From Aliterella sp. RAGGC_92 (GTDB taxonomy: Bacteria > Cyanobacteriota > Cyanobacteriia > Cyanobacteriales > Chroococcidiopsidaceae), in contig JAPJOW010000269.1 in NCBI GenBank assembly GCA_030826005.1, positions 1-5,164 on the forward strand: a stretch of DNA of 5,164 nucleotides, in the 5' to 3' direction. This document shows positions 3,840-5,164 of the stretch, piece by piece. The notes under the pieces are model-generated. The model did no database searches. It saw only the letters and a list, made by a program, of their open reading frames with translations, and was not told the DNA's origin. Both the position numbers and the translations under genes were made by a program. Positions within the stretch are counted from its first letter, which is position 1. Each line of letters starts with the position of its first letter.

Positions 3840-4991
3840 CTAGGGCAAAACCTGTTTTAAGGCAGTTATGAGTGTATCTACATTTTCTTTGCGACTGTTA
3901 TAACCCATTAGTCCGATGCGCCAAACCTTCTGCGCCAGTTCTCCCAAACCGCCGCCAATCTCAATATTGTAGTCATTAAGTAACTGGCGAGATATTTCTT
4001 TCCCATCTACACCATCAGGAATGCAGACAGTAGTTAGAGTGGGCAACCTAAACTCTTTTTCTACGTGCATTTTTAATCCTATGCTTTCTAACTCCTGCCA
4101 CAAATACTCTACCGTTTGCCCGTGACGCTGCCAGGAATTTTCTATACCCTCTTGCGAAAGCAGCCGCAAAGCTTCTCGCAGCCCGTAGTAAAGGTTAATT
4201 GGGGCGGTATGGTGATAAGTACGTTCTTTGCCCCAATACTTGCTTAATAGCTGCATATCCAAATACCAGTTACTAACTTTTGTCTGACGCTGCTGCAACT
4301 TCTCCACAGCGCGAGGACTCATCGTTAAAGGCGAAGCACCCGGAGAACAACCTAAACCTTTTTGACTGCAACTATAAGCTAAATCTACTCCCCATTCATC
4401 CAAAAATAACGGCACGCCACCAAGACTTGTCACCGAATCTACCAATAGCAAACAGTCAAATTCGCGGCACAAATCCCCCACCCCTGTAAGCGGCTGACGC
4501 GCCCCAGTAGAAGTTTCGGCATGAACTAAAGCCAAAATCGCCGGACGGTGGGCTTCTAGAGCGCTACGGAGTTCTTGGAGACTAAAAACTTGCCCCCAAG
4601 GCTTGGTTATAGTCCGTACATCCGCACCATAACGCCCCGCCATATCTACTAACCGATTGCCAAAGTAGCCAGCCACGCCAATTAAGACAACATCGCCAGG
4701 TTCAACGGAATTTGCGATCGCCCCTTCCATCGCCGCGCTGCCCGTGCCGCTAATAGCAATAGTTAGAGGGTTTTCGGTTTGCCACACGTAGCGTAGCAAC
4801 GACTGAATTTCATCCATAACTGTCAAAAATGCCGGATCGAGATGCCCAACCGGAGTCGTACTCATTGCCTGAAGAACGTCAGGATGTGCATTAGATGGCC
4901 CTGGCCCTAGTAGCAGACGTTGGGGCATTTGTAGGGGCGTAAGCTGCCGCTTTTGACTGTTATTGATGGCTGGGGTATCGGTAAGTTGCAT
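3840..4991 (-). CDS. Alanine/serine-glyoxylate aminotransferase family protein (class V PLP enzyme)
   Basis: This 383-residue, PLP-dependent enzyme belongs to the class V family with alanine-glyoxylate and serine-glyoxylate aminotransferases. It would transfer an amino group from serine or alanine to glyoxylate, giving glycine in photorespiration; the donor cannot be fixed here. Motifs in order: RLLLGPGPSNAHP (25-37), SGTGSAAMEG at the cofactor phosphate (81-90), HAETSTG (157-163), D185 in LLLVDSVTSLGG facing the PLP ring nitrogen, the Schiff-base lysine K211 in SQKGLG, YHHTAP (259-264), and R358 in WRIGLMG, the expected carboxylate-binding arginine. All key residues are present. It is cytoplasmic, with no signal peptide. 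The start at 4991 gives a 20-residue leader before the conserved core; M22 is an alternative, and neither has a clear ribosome site. Some cyanobacterial homologues are labelled soluble hydrogenase 42 kDa subunit, a historical name the motifs do not support. Confidence 0.93.
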   Translation of the reverse strand: MQLTDTPAINNSQKRQLTPLQMPQRLLLGPGPSNAHPDVLQAMSTTPVGHLDPAFLTVMDEIQSLLRYVWQTENPLTIAISGTGSAAMEGAIANSVEPGDVVLIGVAGYFGNRLVDMAGRYGADVRTITKPWGQVFSLQELRSALEAHRPAILALVHAETSTGARQPLTGVGDLCREFDCLLLVDSVTSLGGVPLFLDEWGVDLAYSCSQKGLGCSPGASPLTMSPRAVEKLQQRQTKVSNWYLDMQLLSKYWGKERTYHHTAPINLYYGLREALRLLSQEGIENSWQRHGQTVEYLWQELESIGLKMHVEKEFRLPTLTTVCIPDGVDGKEISRQLLNDYNIEIGGGLGELAQKVWRIGLMGYNSRKENVDTLITALKQVLP

Positions 4992-5062
4992 AGTTGATTG
5001 ATGGGGAGGATAACTTAAAGTTTATCGGTTGATGCAGGTAAAATTATTTGCAGCTTGACTTT

Positions 5063-5091
5063 TTTATAAATGCGATCGCCTAATCAATCAA
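5063..5091 (-). promoter_or_regulatory. Sigma70-type promoter for the aminotransferase gene
   Basis: On the minus strand, TTGATT (5086-5091) and TATAAA (5063-5068) are separated by exactly 17 bases. Each box matches the sigma70 consensus at four or five of six positions. The predicted transcript would have a leader of roughly 65 bases before the ATG at 4991. A HIP1 octamer (5072-5079) fills part of the spacer. This is the best promoter in the window. Confidence 0.6.
5072..5079. repeat. HIP1 octamer inside promoter spacer
   Basis: GCGATCGC lies between the -35 and -10 boxes of the aminotransferase promoter. It contains a GATC site that a Dam-type enzyme could methylate. Confidence 0.95.
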
Positions 5092-5117
5092 CAGCATTGC
5101 TGAAACGCGGCTATAAT
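5092..5117 (+). promoter_or_regulatory. Palindrome and exact -10 box, possible rightward promoter
   Basis: CAGCA-T-TGCTG (5092-5102) is a perfect 11-base palindrome with one central base. Ten bases later, TATAAT (5112-5117) equals the -10 consensus on the plus strand. No -35 box stands at the right distance, so a promoter here would need an activator, perhaps bound to the palindrome. No rightward gene is visible before the window ends. Confidence 0.25.
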
Positions 5118-5126
5118 CTTTCCTTT

Positions 5127-5164
5127 TTGCACCCCACCCATCCCCTTGTCTCCTTGTCCTCTTC
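5127..5164. repeat. Pyrimidine-rich short repeat at right edge
   Basis: From about 5127 the plus strand is almost only C and T, with CCTTGTC occurring twice eight bases apart (5144-5150, 5152-5158). Such runs resemble the short tandemly repeated sequences common between cyanobacterial genes. The element is cut by the window edge, so its length and repeat unit are unknown. Confidence 0.4.

Noticed and set aside
4280..4489. Plus-strand reading frame inside the aminotransferase gene
   Set aside because: It is antisense to a fully conserved enzyme and covers the PLP-lysine region; no independent support.
5038..5051. Possible NtcA site (GTA-N8-TGC)
   Set aside because: Only one half fits GTA-N8-TAC, and its position downstream of the -10 box does not fit an activator site.

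Overview
The window is cyanobacterial chromosome. Three things support this. The protein set is typical of cyanobacteria: a Ycf33/DUF751 membrane protein, a DUF4327 protein and a photorespiratory-type alanine/serine-glyoxylate aminotransferase. The octamer GCGATCGC (HIP1) occurs nine times in about 5.2 kb. The intergenic gaps are AT-rich and full of small palindromes. The lineage cannot be fixed from sequence alone; a coccoid or filamentous freshwater group rich in HIP1 is the best guess. I see no transposase, phage gene, CRISPR array or tRNA/rRNA gene.

Layout: (1) 1-121, minus strand: the first 40 codons of a Dam-type DNA adenine methylase, running off the left edge. (2) 122-331: a divergent intergenic region with two adjacent dyad symmetries and a possible promoter. 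(3) 332-2622, plus strand: a likely operon of ycf33/DUF751, rbfA (30S maturation factor) and a NagZ-like family 3 glycoside hydrolase, with gaps of 44 and 48 bases. (4) 2623-2960: a 338-base gap with a weak terminator, an AT-rich dyad, a -10-like box and a hairpin in front of the next gene. (5) 2961-3194, plus strand: a DUF4327 protein. (6) 3195-3415: a convergent gap with two tandem perfect hairpins and four copies of one heptamer. (7) 3416-3763, minus strand: a hypothetical protein of 115 residues. (8) 3840-4991, minus strand: an aminotransferase of 383 residues with a good sigma70-type promoter at 5063-5091. A perfect 10-base inverted repeat lies between these two minus-strand genes. (9) 5092-5164: a short palindrome, a -10-like box and a pyrimidine-rich repeat at the right edge.

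The genes are mostly housekeeping: ribosome maturation, peptidoglycan-fragment recycling, photorespiration or amino-acid metabolism, and DNA methylation. They do not form one pathway. I find no convincing new multi-gene system. The more unusual signals are in the non-coding DNA: the perfect inverted repeat touching the start of the 115-residue gene, the heptamer/hairpin cluster at 3210-3390, the large dyad upstream of ycf33, and the presence of a probable GATC methylase next to dense GATC-containing HIP1 sites.
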